Shown piece after piece: positions 1 to 10,953 of a stretch of 64,000 nucleotides of DNA. The first letter of the stretch is position 1. The number at the start of each line of letters is the position of its first letter. The stretch covers positions 62,001 through 126,000 of the forward strand of contig JBAOKB010000102.1 of assembly GCA_037044905.1 (NCBI GenBank). Direction: 5' to 3'. The notes under the pieces are model-generated. The model ran no database searches and was not told the origin of the DNA. It saw nothing but the letters and a program-made list of their open reading frames with translations. The position numbers and the translations under genes were made by a program. The DNA is from Hortaea werneckii (taxonomy: Eukaryota; Ascomycota; Dothideomycetes; Mycosphaerellales; Teratosphaeriaceae).

Positions 1-784
1 GCTTTGTCGCCGGTGTCTATGCTTGGTTTCCGGCTCTGGGACATCGAGCATGTCGTGGTCGGAATCGTTGCTCTTCCGTCGTCGACCTCGGTCTGCGTGG
101 TCTGATTGCTTCACCGGTTCCGGAGCTGGCTGTGATTTCTTCTTTCGCTTCTCTAGCTCGCCGCACCGAGCAATAAGGACAGGCTCGTGTGGTTTGTCAT
201 TGCCGTCCACATCAACCTTGGCTATCTTCTCCAAGGTCTCGTGACCAGATACTAATCGACCAAAGATGGTGTGCTTCCCATTCAGGTGAGGACATGACTC
301 GAGGGTAATGAAGAATCTGTCATCGGTCAGCATTACGTTCCATTCTTCAATCAGAGAGTTGCAATGTTCGTACTGACTGCCATTGGTATCCTTGCCTCTA
401 TTCGCCGAGCACACTAAGCCTGCCGAATCCATCTCACGCCAGTCCATGTTTTCATCTTCGAATTCGCCGTCGTATATGCTCGCAGTGCCGGTGCCATCGC
501 CGTTCGCAATGTCGCCGCCTTGGATCATGAACTCGTCAATCACTCTGTGGAAGGGCGCTTTGGCATAGGTCATGCCTTCGTGTTCGGCAGTACATAGCTG
601 TCGGAAGCTGCCATGCTCAGTGTCAATGATCGGAACGCTGCGGAAGCTGTTGATAGGCTGATGCAACTCACTTCTCGCATGTCTTGGGGGTTTTATCTGC
701 AAACAGTTCAATCGTCAACCGACCCGCAGGTTCTTCGCCGATGTTGATGTCGAGAAAGACACGTGGACGATGTGGGTTGGTCAT
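1..784 (-). CDS. Cyclophilin-type peptidyl-prolyl isomerase with charged tail (3' end off window)
   Basis: Exons on the minus strand are 784-672, 607-374 and 316-1, joined by introns 671-608 and 373-317. The 221 visible residues contain a complete cyclophilin domain: an N-terminal RVFLDI, then TCENFRQLCT, FHRVIDEFMIQGGD, NGSQFFIT and GKHTIFGRLVSG. Both NFRQL and GSQFFIT are restored only by splicing, which fixes the introns. The domain is followed by a Lys/Arg/Glu-rich tail still open at base 1, as in nuclear SR-type cyclophilins linked to splicing. The usual drug-contacting Trp position reads His (CPHLNGKH), also common in that subgroup. Such enzymes catalyse cis-trans isomerisation of X-Pro bonds. 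The start at 784 is preferred because the family begins only a few residues before the first strand; an upstream in-frame extension exists but looks non-coding. The stop codon lies outside the window. Confidence 0.9.
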
Positions 785-1708
785 GATGGCTGACAGGTCG
801 ACAGACAGCCGATTTGTTGCAGTTGTCTCTGCCAGTGTCGTCTTTCTTTGCAGAAGATCATCCTCCATCCCGCTCACCCCGGAGCTTGGAGCTTCACATG
901 AAGGAGCTGAACCGCCTGGCTTACCTAAGCTCAGGATTTCTTATCTTGGTGCCTCAGGTGCTATCTTTGTCCATCCATGGATCCATGGACTACAGATGAA
1001 CGCATACGCACATCATACACCGTCGTCGATACCCAAAAGCTGTCGTAAAACGAGGAAGCAACTGCAAGGATTCACCTGTTATGCTGAAGATGAACCGCAG
1101 CTTCAAAGGCCAGAAGTCTATCAGATCGGCGTCGCGGGTCGCAGAAATGAAACACCAAGATGCCAAATGCTGTAGTGCCTAGAGGAAAGACGATTAATTG
1201 TCCGAGAAAATTCCTCGATCGGGAGCAACAAATGAATCATCAACCTAAGAAATGTGCCAATCATGAAATCACTCAAGAGACTTGGGAATCAACAAGCAGC
1301 TGTGTACTTAGAAGCAACGATTTTCAACCTGACAATAGGCGACATCAATTTTGCTTGGATAAGAATACTTCGAACCAGCCTTCACTAACTGCAATCCGTC
1401 GGCCTCATTTCCCGATTATCAACTACAGTTCCATCTGTGATCAGATATCAATACGTCGAGGAGAAAACAGCCATTACTTGCCGCCAGTCTAATTCATTAT
1501 TCCATCACTTCATCCACACTCTCAGCAACCTGCTTACCCCGCAGAGCGCACGCCACACCCACGCTAAGCAAAAAATTGGCTTCACAGCTCGTCTTCCGCC
1601 GTTGGTCGAACCCCCCGACACACATAGCTCTTCCCCAGCCATTTCGACATATCCTCTACACCTGGGCAACTTCCAACAACAAAAGAACATCAGCGGAGCA
1701 AAAGAAAC
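785..1708. other. Intergenic, no gene seen
   Basis: This stretch lies upstream of the cyclophilin gene and downstream of the tRNA-Pro 3' end. Open frames here are short and show no recognisable protein family. It presumably holds the cyclophilin promoter and 5' UTR. Confidence 0.5.
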
Positions 1709-1820
1709 GGGTCCAACCGGGATTTGAACCCGGGGCCTGTCACAATTCAAATCCGATCTTTTGAAGGATCAGAAGGGAGGAAGTCCCGAAGCGACAATCA
1801 TACCACTAGACCATTGGACC
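1709..1820 (-). tRNA. tRNA-Pro (anticodon CGG) with a 40-nt intron
   Basis: On the minus strand the 5' half is 1820-1785 and the 3' half 1744-1709, separated by an intron at 1784-1745. The acceptor stem GGTCCAA pairs with TTGGACC, with discriminator C. The D arm GGTCTAGTGGTATGA is typical of fungal tRNA-Pro. The anticodon stem GTCGC pairs with GTGAC (one G-U) around loop TTCGGGT, giving anticodon CGG, which reads CCG. The T arm is CCGGG-TTCAAAT-CCCGG. The intron follows position 37, the canonical site cut by the tRNA splicing endonuclease. Confidence 0.93.
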
Positions 1821-2271
1821 TGATTGGTTGAAACCAGATTGATATCTGGAATGGTTGTGATTGGATGTTAGCGGTTGCGTCTGTTCCGTATATGAAAGCT
1901 TGCATACAGATGAATTCGATCAATTTTCCTGGACAAGGCAATCACAATGACTATGGATGGCTGCCGGCTAGGACCGTTAAGATACGCTTCCTACATTAGA
2001 CGACGAAGGAAAACACAAAAAGACGACGGGGGCTGCGAACACGTGGAATAAGACGATAGAGTCAAACAGCCAAGGAAGTACAAGACACGTTCGACCTCGA
2101 ATCATCGAAGGACAGATAGCTAGTTTTCGTTGTCTAACATCTCTCTTCCCTGCTTCGCTTAGCAGCCGTCGACTCCAAGTAAAGATGGTGATTTCGCAAT
2201 CGGCGTTATTCGCCTAGAGAGGAAAGAACGATCCCTCTTACCTTAATCTGAACCCTTACTTACGTACTTAA

Positions 2272-2281
2272 TACCTAGGTA
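2272..2281. promoter_or_regulatory. Perfect palindrome TACCTAGGTA
   Basis: An exact 10-bp palindrome; identical copies lie at 6315-6324 and 59180-59189, all intergenic. Function unknown. Confidence 0.4.
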
Positions 2282-3054
2282 AGCGTTTATTACCTTGAAA
2301 AGGCCAACATGTAGTAAGGAAAGAAGGAGAAAACACGGCCAAAAGAGCATTATAAGCAATAAATAATTTTCCCTATCCATCCGTATGTAGGTAATAGAAA
2401 AAGCTACGCCGTAACTCTTCGAATCGAAATCCTACAAACTCCAAGAGAAGGACTCCTGTTTTACAAAACGAGCTAGAAGGTTCCGCACCCGAGGCGAGGA
2501 GAGGAAGCGAAGCCGGGCAGAAGAGAAAAAAAAGAGATTAAGAAAGAGGAACGAAAGAGAAACAGGCAGTCATTTATCCGTATTATTATAAGTATTCATT
2601 CCGAAACCCATGACTTCGATCCGGATAGACGCCATAAGAGCTAGGCGCTTGAGAGAAGGGAGAGTCGAAGAACGCCCTGCTCACGCACTCCTTAAGTGGC
2701 TACAAGGGGAAGCATTCAGCGCTGAGGTTGAAAAAAAAGAAAGGATGGAAAAAAGAGAGGGAGAGAGGACGCCCTTTCCTCAAAAAAAGCAGCGAAAAAA
2801 GAAGAAGAAGAAGAAAAAGTGGTATTTGTCTCTCTCTCTCATTCCTCGACGACCCATTTCCCAGAGTGAAAAAAGTCCCTAATTTCCCCGGCTTCCATAG
2901 AACGAGTACGCTAAAGATGCTAATCAAAAATCTGTCTCTTCTTGGAGGTATCGTCTTCCTCTTCCTCCTCCTTCCTCCTTCTTTTACTTGGTCTTTCGCC
3001 AGCAGCAGCAAAATCCCTCCCTTTCAGAAATCGTAAATTCATGTTGACCATTTG

Positions 3055-3084
3055 CGGCAGGCAGGCAGCCAGCCAGCCAGCCAG
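3055..3084. repeat. GGCA/GCCA tetranucleotide microsatellite
   Basis: GCAG repeated about three times runs into CCAG repeated about four times. A short tandem repeat in the 3' flank of the PAS gene. Confidence 0.8.
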
Positions 3085-3315
3085 GTACATCATCATTATC
3101 GTCGTCGTTGTGTTCATGACCGAAACAGTCTTCGTTTCACCTCATGGTTTTTCCTTCTCTCATCTTCTATTCCCCTCGAAGTATTCGTGTCAAGGTACTA
3201 TAGATACCCTCGTATCGGTGCTGGAGAAATCGAAGTAATTCTCCTCTCGTCGAAAAGAAATCAAGGCCAATGGTCCATCCATCGCCTCATCGAGTGTCTG
3301 AGGGAAAACGTTTCA

Positions 3316-5097
3316 TCACCTCGTTCCGGGAGTTCCTCCCTTGCTGTTCCCATTACTGTTGCCATTGCCGGTACTGCTAATACTCCGACTACTCGAACTC
3401 TTATCCAGTCCAGGATCGCCGAAGAAACCGGGTCCAAGCCTGCCGTCCTGAGGGCTTCGGTTACTAGCGCCGAGCATTTCTTGTCCGTTCTGCCAGCCGT
3501 TACTGTTCTTATCGCTCTCGGAAGACTGTCTGGGGTCGCTAGACCACACCGGTAGACCATCTTTCGGGAGAGATTCTCCATACGGTTTGCCTTGTCCGTA
3601 TTCCGCTAGGGTACCGTTGATGCCCGTCAGTGCCCATGCGAAGATGGCCTGGTCCCGGATAGAGTTCATAAAGTCCTGCTGGCTAGGACCTCCAGCTTGT
3701 ACAGGCGAGCCGTGCGATCGTGCAGCTTGCGGGCCCAAGGCTGGTGCGAATGCCTGACCGAAGCCAGCTCCAGGACGGGCATCGAGAGGTGGTAGCATCG
3801 GCTCCGGTGCCCATGGGGCAGCAAATAGACCATTCTCATAGACGGGACGCGAGGGCCTGTGTGTCGGGTGCGGGATCATCGGACGGGCCTTGCGCAAGCA
3901 TACCACGAGACCGTCTGATGCGCAGGAGATGACGGCTTCGAGCTCGACTGGATCGACTGGCTGCGGTCTCGCTGGTGACGCCTGTCCTTGCTCGGGGGAG
4001 GGCGCCGCTGAGGACGACGAAGATTCCGCACGCAGCGACGCTCCGAAAATGGCTTCATGGGTTTCTCGTGGGTTTGTGCTGTCGCCAGATGAGGTTCTCG
4101 AGTTTGGCTCTTCGGGTCGAGAGCCTTGATCTACGTCCATAGTCTCGTCGGATCGTGCCGCGTTGGACGAGTTGGAGGAATCGCGACCATTCGCAGAGGT
4201 CTCAGATGCAGCGCCAATGTTCACCCCACCTTCGGACATGTCCTCACTCACATCAGTCGTCATCTCCTCATCGCTACTCTCGTCATCAGGCGGCGGCGGC
4301 TGGTCATCGATTCGAGGATCACGGAACCAGAAACGCAAATACGCTATCGAGTCGTTGCCTTTAGCATTCTCCAGGCACTTGATGGCATCCTGTAAGCAGT
4401 TCTCCGCGATGCAATAGTAGAAACTTCGTCCACGCATGGTCTCGGCTGGGATACCAATAACCTCTTGTAATCCATTCGTAGCGTACATGATGGTCAGTGT
4501 GCGGGTGAACCTGTTCAAGAAGAGTGCGGCGCGCGGTTCGTGTTCCTGAGGCTTGGACGGCTGCCGAAATTTCGCTGAGATATGCGACAACATGTGATAT
4601 CTCGGATCCTTGGGTGATGAGGAAAACATGCGCCGCACCATGGGCGCTTCCAATGCACGTTCTGCGAGCCAAGTCAGCATGTGCACTGTGACCTCGAGCC
4701 GCCTACTCGCAGCTTACTCTGACTAGCGAGACCCTGCCGATAGATAGATGTACAGACGATCATAACGTCGTACACAATCGTGAAACAGCATTCGCATCCT
4801 GTCCATTCTCCTTGCTTGTTCCGGACCTTGCAATAGGCAAGCACGGCCGCCTTGTCCATCGACACCCTCTTCTCGTGAAACTTTTGCGCATAGGGCAACT
4901 CTTCGGGCGGGAAGAAGTCCCATGCTGAGCGGTTGACAATCTCATCTGGGGTGTAGCCGAGGATATCGATGACCGAGTCGGAGGAGTAGAGGATGCGTGC
5001 TTCTGGAGTGAGGTCTGCGGGGCAAAGTTAGCAAGCCATCGCGCCTTCCCTGGTTCGCACTGATCGTACCGTGGATGGAGATGAAGGTGGTATCCAT
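3316..5097 (-). CDS. PAS-domain protein (two PAS modules, no zinc finger)
   Basis: Exons are 5097-5070, 5014-4718 and 4661-3316, giving 556 residues. Introns 5069-5015 and 4717-4662 have canonical GT/AG ends and a CTGAC/CTAAC branch site. Residues about 10-105 form a PAS fold (ILYSSDSVIDILGYTPDEIV, then a C-terminal sheet ending VMIVCTSIYRQ). A second PAS begins near 153 (LFLNRFTRTLTIMYATNGLQ) and is split by an acidic Ser/Asp/Glu insertion, about 225-340, before its last strand VISCASDGLVVC. The C-terminal part is Ala/Pro- and Asn/Gly/Ser-rich with one conserved-looking block near 436-482. Resemblance is to white-collar-like fungal PAS proteins, but I see no GATA finger and no flavin-binding LOV cysteine motif. 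It may therefore be a partner or non-flavin sensor. Its promoter faces a 4-kb gene-free gap. Confidence 0.8.
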
Positions 5098-6314
5098 GGT
5101 GGCGAAGCGACTGGCTTAACTCCGGACACTAGAGACTGTGGATGTGAAGTCGTAGCCGCAATGCTATGAGCACTGGATGTGCCCTTAGTTGCACATCGGT
5201 GACGGTGGGCCCTAAAAGACCGGAAGGGGACGCGCTCGACACACCACCCGCCTACTTCGTTCTTTTCCCGGCCGTCCTTGTCGAGTGCCTACGTGGAGAG
5301 AGAGATGTTGCTTGTCGTCCGTGTCTTGGACTGGAGTCGCACGCACGGTACAGCGCCTGTTATCAGACCAGACTATCTTTCCGTCTGTGCGCGGCGATGG
5401 TTTCAGCGAAGTGGCAAACGGCTGTTTCCCAGGCCTGGCCTCGGCTCCGAACGGTCGCCGCTGGCAGGAATTGGAATCGTATGGGCAGGTAGTGCGATAC
5501 CGTCACAAGGTGTGATGTGTAAGGGCAGATGGATAGTCTCAGCAGTGGCGGTTGCAATGGTGAAGAGACAGCGGATAGGTTGCGGGCAGAGGAAGTAATT
5601 CGGGAAAACCAGCGACTTCTCCTACAGTTACCTTAGGTACCTCCTAGGCGCGTACACGGCAGGCGAGACAGGACAAGACCAGGCTAAAAACTGACTGCCG
5701 TGAACGGTGAACACTGCACGCGGGATGTGCGTCACCGCCCGTGCCGGTTTTCGGTGCCGGTCGGGACGAGAGCTTACGTGATACCGCCGTGACACTGCAG
5801 TCTTCCCGGTCGCGAGAGCCCAACGAGACCATGTCCCGAACCAACACATGCGGACACATACATTGCTGTAGTGTGACGGCCAGAGACACTGACGCCACTT
5901 TTGCATGTCTGGCACGCACCCAATCCACTGGACGGCTGTGTATACCGCGACTACGAGGAGGTATACTCTCGCTACTGCATGTGCGAAGGCGACGGAAGTT
6001 CCCACGAGTCCCACCTCGCCATCCTGGATCCACCCGACGTGAGCTCGGCGGCGAGGGGATGCTATTGAAGCTTGCATTAGCGGAACGCCTGTACCAAACC
6101 AACCGAAACGCTCGTCTTGTTGCAGCTTGCAGCCGAGCGACCGTTGAAAACATGGCCGACGGAAGCACGTAAGAGCGGAGACCTGCCGATGTCTCCCCCG
6201 CCAGTTGCCTGCAGTCACTTGGAGTGGCCATGTTCTTGAACCCACCCAGCTTTATTTGCTGCTGATCCCTCTCTGTCTGTCGTTCGCTGGAAGGGGCAAG
6301 GTAATGTCTGATCC

Positions 6315-6324
6315 TACCTAGGTA
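6315..6324. promoter_or_regulatory. Perfect palindrome TACCTAGGTA
   Basis: Identical to the copies at 2272-2281 and 59180-59189. It lies 1.2 kb upstream of the PAS gene start. Function unknown. Confidence 0.4.
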
Positions 6325-7083
6325 CACAGGCGTCCACAGGCGATAGCGGGAATATTCACTAGTCTACTAATGCGTACCTTGCTTGCCGAAAAGAACCCTC
6401 CGGAGCATTGGCTCGAAAAGGATGTTGAAACATGCACGGGGGGGCAGCGCATGCAATCAATGGCCCGAATGCACCAGCTGAACAAGCCACATGATGCTGT
6501 ACACAGCATTTCTATCAGTGGCCCTCCAAATGAAATGCATTTCCCCATGTTGGCCTTTCTGTACCACCTTTGCAGCCCATGCGAATTCTCCCCCCGCTTA
6601 CTGCGACGCCTTCTGCCACACACCATTGGCTGGCAAGAGCTACATGCACGTACGAACTTTCCTGGGACGGGGGCAGACTTCCGTCAGACGAGCCGTGATC
6701 CTCTCACTGCATATATGCTGCCCCCCATGCGTCTGCAGCTGTCGAAGGAGTCGGCCAGCATCCTAAGGAACCGCTATATCGGACCCCAGCCACTTCCCCA
6801 TAGCCGGGATGTGACCGAACGGCTCACAGCCCAGAAAACAAAACCGGCTTTTTCCCTCAACCCACCTCTTTTCTCCATCATCGTCGATGGAACATTATGT
6901 GTTGGCCTTGCACGACAAAAGCTCCTTGTCTGCCCTTGACGATTTCTTGACAGGCTTCAACCCTGACAAGTCTGTGATAGCGGCAGGGTCTAGACAAGTT
7001 TCATCTCTCGATCCAGTCCCGACTCCATCCGATACCGAGCATCCCTCTCGCGCCCAAAATCCCCCCACAGAAACTTCACGTGC

Positions 7084-7109
7084 ACGACACGACACGACAC
7101 GACACGACA
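7084..7109. repeat. CGACA pentanucleotide tandem repeat
   Basis: About five perfect copies of a 5-bp unit inside the gene-free region. Confidence 0.8.
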
Positions 7110-9062
7110 TTTTCCCAACGGCGACGGTCCCGACCGACCCTACAGGCAGCCCGGGCAGTACTTTTGCACTCCCATGAAGTTTCAAGACTGAGCCATCCGT
7201 CCACACGGAATACTAATGATGAAAGCCAACGCTCCCGGGATACCCTCCCATGTTGCTGCTGATGTCTCACAGGCCATCATAAGCGCTAATGCATAGGTGC
7301 CCTCCCGGAATGGGGAGGAAACCTGTCCGTCACCTTCACCGGAGAAAAAGGCCCGCTCGTGGCGAGGGCCCCCTTCTGCTGCTGGCCGGTTACGGGCCTT
7401 CCGTTGCCCTGATTTTCTCCTCGTAGTCTTGGTCCGGTTCGTTTTATTGGTAGGCTTGGCTACGGCAGCCTGCCCTGTGTGAAAGGGCAGGGTTGGTAAG
7501 GTGGTTAGTGCTGCCCAATGCCTGTCGTCCTCCCCTCGTTCGTGTCGACACAGTCTTCTGGCTTTGGATAATCGTTCCTTCTCCCTCGTTTTCGTTCCCT
7601 CGTGCTAGATTCACGAGAAGCTCTTACGCGTAGATATGCTTCGTCGTCCGTGCTTGTCAAGTCTGCTTGGGAGAGCACTTGTGAAGCCGTAGCTGCTTCC
7701 GTCAGCGCCAACAGAAAGATGGCCCTTGTCGTGCTCGAGATTCCTATCAATCAGTTATCGCGCGGGTCAATGCTACTACCTTTGTTTAGATCTGGCAAGG
7801 TTCCACAACGTGCACATCGCTTAGAGAATGAATATCCTACTTGGCCTCCCCGAGGACGCATACCTAGACATCTACCATCGATGCATTATATAGCATAGGC
7901 TGTAATTATTCGACGATGTGGTCGACTTGCAAGCTAAGAAGTTGCTGCGTCATTTGGGAATGGTAAGGGTGAGAACGGCGCGAGTGGCAGTACATATGCT
8001 TGCCGCAAACCTGGAAGGACCAAGGGCGATGGATTTCCAAACAGAATAGCATCTGATCGTTTTACATGCACTGAGATGTTTTGCCGTTGAGGCCGGGGCA
8101 ACGAAAGTTTCCGATTTTGACCTGCTAGGCAGTATCATCCTACGTGTGCAGTGCGCCTGGTTGTTCTATGCGGTCTGGTATCGTACATCTCGTTCTGTGA
8201 TGGCAAGACCAAATTTACCAAGAATGGGGAAATTCGCGACGTGATCATTCCACAGACCGCCTCGAAAAACGATTCACTAGGCAGTACATACATGGAGTTC
8301 GGAATAGACCAAATACGATAAGAGCGGCGATGTCCGGTGATGCAACCATTCGTGATCATCCATCGACACCTTATATTGTGGTGATCTTTATTCTGTTCAC
8401 GTTGTTACACATACCCTGGCCAACCCTAAGTCAGTATTGCATTTGAAAGAGCCTAAATTTATCATGGAATCAACGATGATAGTGCTGTTGGATTAGGCTA
8501 TAGACTCGCTTTTACTATTGTTGTAATACAAATCACGCATTTCGAGCCATTGGAGCTGGTAAGAGAGGGAATGGACTGTGAGGTTATGTGTGGTTATGTG
8601 TGATGAGTAATCAGTTACATCAGGCGCTAGTGCTGTTTTACCGTTGAATTTCACTGAGCCATTTCAAACATCAACAACTTACCCAATTGTAAATACCGAA
8701 TTGAAAACAGCACCCACCTCACTTGTGCTGCGTATAGCAAACGATTGCAAATTGCATTTCTGCACTTGCTGTTTTGTGACCCTCGCCACCCCTAGCCGAC
8801 CAAATGGCGCGATGAAGTGTTCTCGGATTTTGGACAGCTTCGTCGAATCGTAGTTGGCTGCAAGCCGGAAAAGTCTCATCAAACCTGGGAAGACTGTGCG
8901 AATTGATATTGACCAATATATCAAGAACGAGCGTGGTCGTAGAGAGAGGGCGTTGGCGCGATAGCCCATTCCTCCCTTGCCGCGAGGAGACGCACACGCT
9001 CATGCAAACGCCATCATGGTGCCGTCTCCAAACCCAGACACAGTGTTCCCTTCCCTGTTCCT

Positions 9063-10801
9063 ATGCACAAAGGTCGCAGACTGTGGGTGATCACTAAACG
9101 TTTCCCAGTGTATCTATTCCCAGGCTGACTCACTCCCCAGCGCAACCGTTGTTCGATGTCAAGTTCTATCCTTGGCCAACTGAGCAGGATGAGCAGGTCT
9201 TCGCAGTCTGTGGCGAGAAAGACGTAAGAACGAGAGAAGATTTGATCTACAATTTCTTTGATACTGAGCCGTCCACAGATTTTCGTATGCCGGCTTCAAC
9301 TTGGCGCTGATCCCCCGTTTGAGATGCTGAGGTGGTTCAAGGACTCCAACGTAAGCAGGCGCGACCAACAAACGATGATTCCCGTGCTAACTTCGTACTG
9401 CAGCCTGATCATGCATACAATACGATAGTATGGACTCAAGATCCCATCACGCAAAGCCCACAGCTCGCTTTTGCGGGCGCCGCACCAAAACAAGTACAAT
9501 TCTACGACATTGCAAGCGATACCACGCTCGACCATCGAGCGCTATCCGGGCACGGAAAAGGTATAAACGACATGGCCGTCTCGCCCATATCACCCAACCT
9601 CATCGCAACCGCGTCCGAAGACTACACCATCCGACTCTGGAACATGGACCCCAAGTTCACCAAACAACCCTGCGTCGCTCTCTTCGCCGGCGAAGGCCAC
9701 CGCCAGCCCATCCTAGCATGCTCCTTCCACCCGAACGGGAGATGGCTCCTCAGCTCCGGCCTAGACACCGCCATCTGTCTCTGGGCCGTGCCGGACCCAT
9801 CCGAGCTCGAGCTCGAAGCCTCCAACGAGGACCCCCTCGACCCCAAAGTAATCTACTACCCGCACTTCCACTCGACCGAGATCCACGCCAACTACATCGA
9901 CAACGCCACCTTCTACGGCGACCTGATCCTCTCGCGCGCCGCCCTCGACCAGAACGCCCGCAAGGCCGAGAACATCATCATGCTGTGGAAGATCGAAGGG
10001 TTCGACTCGGACGCCGCACCGCCCTGCGAACCGCCCATCCCGGGTCCGGGAATCAGCACGCGCTCCTCGTTCCCGCACGCGGAGCGCTCGCGCGGCTTCC
10101 AGCGGCTTATGACGTTCGATATGCCGAATACGGGACGGTTCTACCTGCGGTTCGGGCTGCTGCATCAGCCGTCTATGCGCCCCATGCTGGCGATGGGGAA
10201 CGACAAGTCGAGGTTTTGTTTCTGGGATCTGCAGAAGTTGGAGGAAGGGTATGAGGCCGGGGAGGAGGAGATGCGGACGGCGGTGGCGGCGGGGAGGAAG
10301 AGGAGTCAGCGGGGCAGAGGCACGGGTGGGACGGTGAGGAAGAAGGGCGTGGCGCAGCCGGTTAATAAGATGAATTTGGATCGATTGAGTGAGTTGCGGA
10401 GGGAGCAGGGGGGTGAGGTGGGGGCGGAGGGTTCGTCAAGTGGGGGTGGTGGAGGGAGATCGAGTACTACGACTACTACTACGGGAGACACGCGTAAGTT
10501 ATGGGATTTCTTTGAGTCTATCCAAGTCCTTCTTCTACAGCATGGTCGAATACTAATGGCATTCCTCGCAGCCGAGCCCTCAGGGACTTCCGTCTCGGTA
10601 GCGCCAGAGCGGAAGTATCAGCTGGGGCATAGCTTTGAACCACTGGCGCCTCACCATCAAATCACCGCCAACACGGCTCTATCGCCCAGTAATCATTTTG
10701 CGACGACGCAGATTGATTGGAGTCCAGATGGGTGCTGGATGGTGGCGGTAGGAGATCATGGTATGGTGTGTATTTTCCATCGGGATAAGAGTGTGGTGTG
10801 A
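9063..10801 (+). CDS. eed: WD40 protein, EED/ESC-type subunit of Polycomb repressive complex 2
   Basis: Exons are 9063-9072, 9141-9223, 9279-9350, 9404-10493 and 10572-10801, giving 494 residues from the ATG used here. EED landmarks are clear: QPLFDVKFYPW, VFAVCGEKDIFVC, SGHGKGINDMAVSP, LIATASEDYTIRLW, GHRQPILACSFHPNGRWLLSSG, STEIHANYIDN, and the last blade WSPDGCWMVAVGDHG. EED is the seven-bladed propeller that binds H3K27me3 through an aromatic cage and stimulates the EZH2-type methyltransferase. Between blades 6 and 7 lies a low-complexity basic then Gly/Ser/Thr-rich insertion of about 75 residues. The 78-nt intron at 10494-10571 is in frame, so retention would not break the protein. The start is uncertain: the frame stays open about 125 nt upstream of 9063 with protein-like residues, so a further 5' exon is likely. 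Confidence 0.85.
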
Positions 10802-10953
10802 TAGATCATTTGCCCGCGTGCTTTCAGCATCGTTGCAACAAGGCATGTGAACCTTGCTGCTGCCTGGGCAATCCAAGGCTTACTTTCCGGGTACGGATGT
10901 CTGGACTCCTGCGTACGGGATTGGTTGACAATAGATAGTAAAGAGCAGGCTAA

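Larger units (their letters stand above)
1821..3315. other. Intergenic, simple-sequence rich
   Basis: No convincing gene. It lies downstream of the PAS gene (its 3' UTR side) and behind the tRNA. It holds purine-rich A/G stretches near 2500-2810 and a CTTCCTCCT-type pyrimidine run near 2955-2990. Confidence 0.5.
5098..9062. other. Large gene-free region between divergent PAS and EED genes
   Basis: About 4 kb with only short or patternless frames on both strands. It contains a CGACA pentamer repeat, a TACCTAGGTA palindrome at 6315-6324 and a related imperfect CCTTAGGTACCTCCTAGG at 5631-5648. It may hold long upstream regulatory regions, or an untranslated or non-coding transcript that cannot be seen from sequence alone. 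The first part of the EED gene may lie in its right end. Confidence 0.5.

Noticed and set aside
5628..6327. Minus-strand frames of 205 and 227 codons upstream of the PAS gene
   Set aside because: The two overlap in different frames, have no domain, no ordered pattern of residues, and lie where the PAS promoter should be.
6370..6939. Plus-strand frame of 189 codons
   Set aside because: Residue order looks random, with no secondary-structure pattern or family motif; chance opening in a GC-rich region.
7950..8400. Adjacent frames on both strands resembling a decayed gene
   Set aside because: The plus-strand text contains stops and no stretch matches a family I know; too weak to call a pseudogene.
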